DNA of 6,507 bases from an uncultured Eubacteriales bacterium. Lineage in GTDB: Bacteria; Bacillota_A; Clostridia; Christensenellales; Aristaeellaceae. The DNA lies in assembly GCA_944333375.1 (NCBI GenBank), contig CALVKX010000120.1:1-6507 (forward strand), in the 5' to 3' direction. The notes beneath the pieces were generated by a model. That model saw only the letters and a program-made list of their open reading frames with translations, was not told where the DNA came from and searched no databases. Below are positions 5,531-6,507 of this stretch, in pieces. The translations under genes and the position numbers were made by a program. Numbering within the stretch: the first letter of the stretch is position 1; each line of letters begins with the position of its first letter.

Positions 5531-6507
5531 ATGAAAAAGATCCTTGCGATGATCCTTGTGCTGTGCATGGCGCTCACGCTGGCCTCTGCCGCCGTGGCCG
5601 AGAGCAAGAGCCCCGTGGACGGCATGACCGTGGCCTTCATTCCGAAGGTTTCCGGCAACTCTTTCTTCGAAGCTGCTAACGACGGCGCGCAGAAGTACGC
5701 CGCCGAGTGGGGCCTGACCGTCGATTACATCGGCTCCCCCGACGCTTCCGTGACCACCCAGCTGGAGCTCATCCAGCAGGCCATCGACAAGGGCGTGGAC
5801 GCCATCTGCATCTCCGCCGTTGACGCTACCGCCCTGGACGAGAAGCTCATGGAAGCGCAGGATGCCGGCATCTATGTCAGCACCTGGGACTCCGACGTCT
5901 CCCCCAACGCCCGCGCGCTGATGGTTTCCCAGGGCACCGCGGACGTGCTTGGACCCATGCTGGTTGAAATGGGCGTCGAGTCCCTCAAGGAGCGCGGCGT
6001 GGACGTCGAAGGCGCCGTGAACTATGTGTGGCACTTCTCCAACCCCAGCGTGGCTGACCAGAACTCCTGGTACGTCGCCGGCGAAGAGTACATCAAGGAA
6101 AACTACCCCAACTGGGTCGCCGTCAACGAGCCCTACTACAGCAACCAGGATCCCGCTCAGTCCGTGAGCGTGGGCGAGGCCATCTTTGAGGCCTATCCCG
6201 ACATCGACCTGATTATCTGCAACGACTCCACCGCTCTGCCCGGCCAGTGCGGCGCCGCCCAGAACAAGGGCCTGACCGCTGAGGACGTGACCATCACCGG
6301 CTTCTGCCCGCCCTCCGGCATGACCACCTACCTGGAGAACGGCATCTGCACCCGTTGGGGTCTGTGGGATTGCGGCATCCAGGGCGCCATGGGCTGCTAC
6401 CTGGCCGCGTATGTGTCTGCCGGCAACACCGTGAAGGTGGGCGACGTGGTGACCATCCCCGGCATCGGCGATGTGACCATCCTTGCCAACGGCGATCTGG
6501 TCGAGGG
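5531..6507 (+). CDS. lsrB: LsrB, AI-2 substrate-binding protein, cut at its C-terminus by the window edge
   Basis: Secreted periplasmic-binding-protein fold (Peripla_BP_4) that captures AI-2 and delivers it to LsrCD. 325 codons are present without a stop; E. coli LsrB has 340, so only a short C-terminal piece is missing. Residues 1-23 form a signal peptide: KK, a hydrophobic core, then ASAAVA before E24, a signal peptidase I type site. No lipobox is present; the only Cys (C12) is preceded by LVL. Aligned by eye with E. coli LsrB, four of the six AI-2 contacts are kept: K39 (K35), D120 in TWDSD (D116), and D176-Q177 (D166-Q167). The other two differ: IICNDSTALP has N231 for P220 and S233 for A222. 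Other family matches are FIPK (36-39), FSNPSVADQNSW (169-180) and GLWD (277-280). It follows lsrD in the same operon with its own strong ribosome site. Identity is firm; AI-2 binding is likely but depends on how the altered pocket behaves. Confidence 0.93.
   Translation, partial: MKKILAMILVLCMALTLASAAVAESKSPVDGMTVAFIPKVSGNSFFEAANDGAQKYAAEWGLTVDYIGSPDASVTTQLELIQQAIDKGVDAICISAVDATALDEKLMEAQDAGIYVSTWDSDVSPNARALMVSQGTADVLGPMLVEMGVESLKERGVDVEGAVNYVWHFSNPSVADQNSWYVAGEEYIKENYPNWVAVNEPYYSNQDPAQSVSVGEAIFEAYPDIDLIICNDSTALPGQCGAAQNKGLTAEDVTITGFCPPSGMTTYLENGICTRWGLWDCGIQGAMGCYLAAYVSAGNTVKVGDVVTIPGIGDVTILANGDLVE

Noticed and set aside
1895..6507. Ribose or other pentose importer instead of AI-2 importer
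   Set aside because: The ABC genes alone could fit, but LsrK-specific motifs, the LsrR match, the LsrD-like N-terminus and four conserved AI-2 contacts in LsrB all point to AI-2.

Overview
The window carries most of an lsr-type autoinducer-2 (AI-2) uptake and processing locus. The layout matches the enteric one: lsrR and lsrK leftward, and lsrA, lsrC, lsrD, lsrB rightward, from a shared divergent control region. Both edges cut genes. lsrK keeps its first 191 codons and lsrB its first 325. No unrelated gene, RNA gene, mobile element or CRISPR array is visible.

The host is most likely a GC-rich member of the Bacillota, probably Clostridia of gut or anaerobic type. This is inferred from strong AGGAGG/GGGAGG ribosome sites, two near-consensus sigma-A promoters in an AT-rich intergenic gap inside otherwise GC-rich DNA, and gene sequences that resemble but clearly diverge from the enterobacterial Lsr proteins. 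The lineage is not proven; the substrate-binding protein has no lipobox, which is unusual for a single-membrane Bacillota.

Layout: 1-575 (-) lsrK, AI-2 kinase, partial; 624-1550 (-) lsrR, SorC-family repressor; 1551-1894 control region with one promoter for each direction and several repeated or palindromic operator candidates; 1895-3427 (+) lsrA, fused double ATPase; 3420-4436 (+) lsrC and 4433-5464 (+) lsrD, the two permeases, all translationally overlapped; a 66-base gap with a 7-bp stem; 5531-6507 (+) lsrB, AI-2 binding protein, partial.

Inferred circuit, from known Lsr biology: LsrB captures AI-2 outside the cell, LsrC/LsrD pass it through the membrane using ATP hydrolysed by LsrA, LsrK phosphorylates it in the cytoplasm, and phospho-AI-2 releases LsrR from the divergent promoters, giving positive feedback. 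The phospho-AI-2 processing genes lsrF and lsrG are not in the window and would be expected after lsrB. The most interesting points are changes at two of the six known AI-2 contact positions in LsrB, the shared AACATTTG boxes and a 19-bp palindrome in the control region, the altered SxGS motif of LsrD, and the missing lipobox in LsrB.
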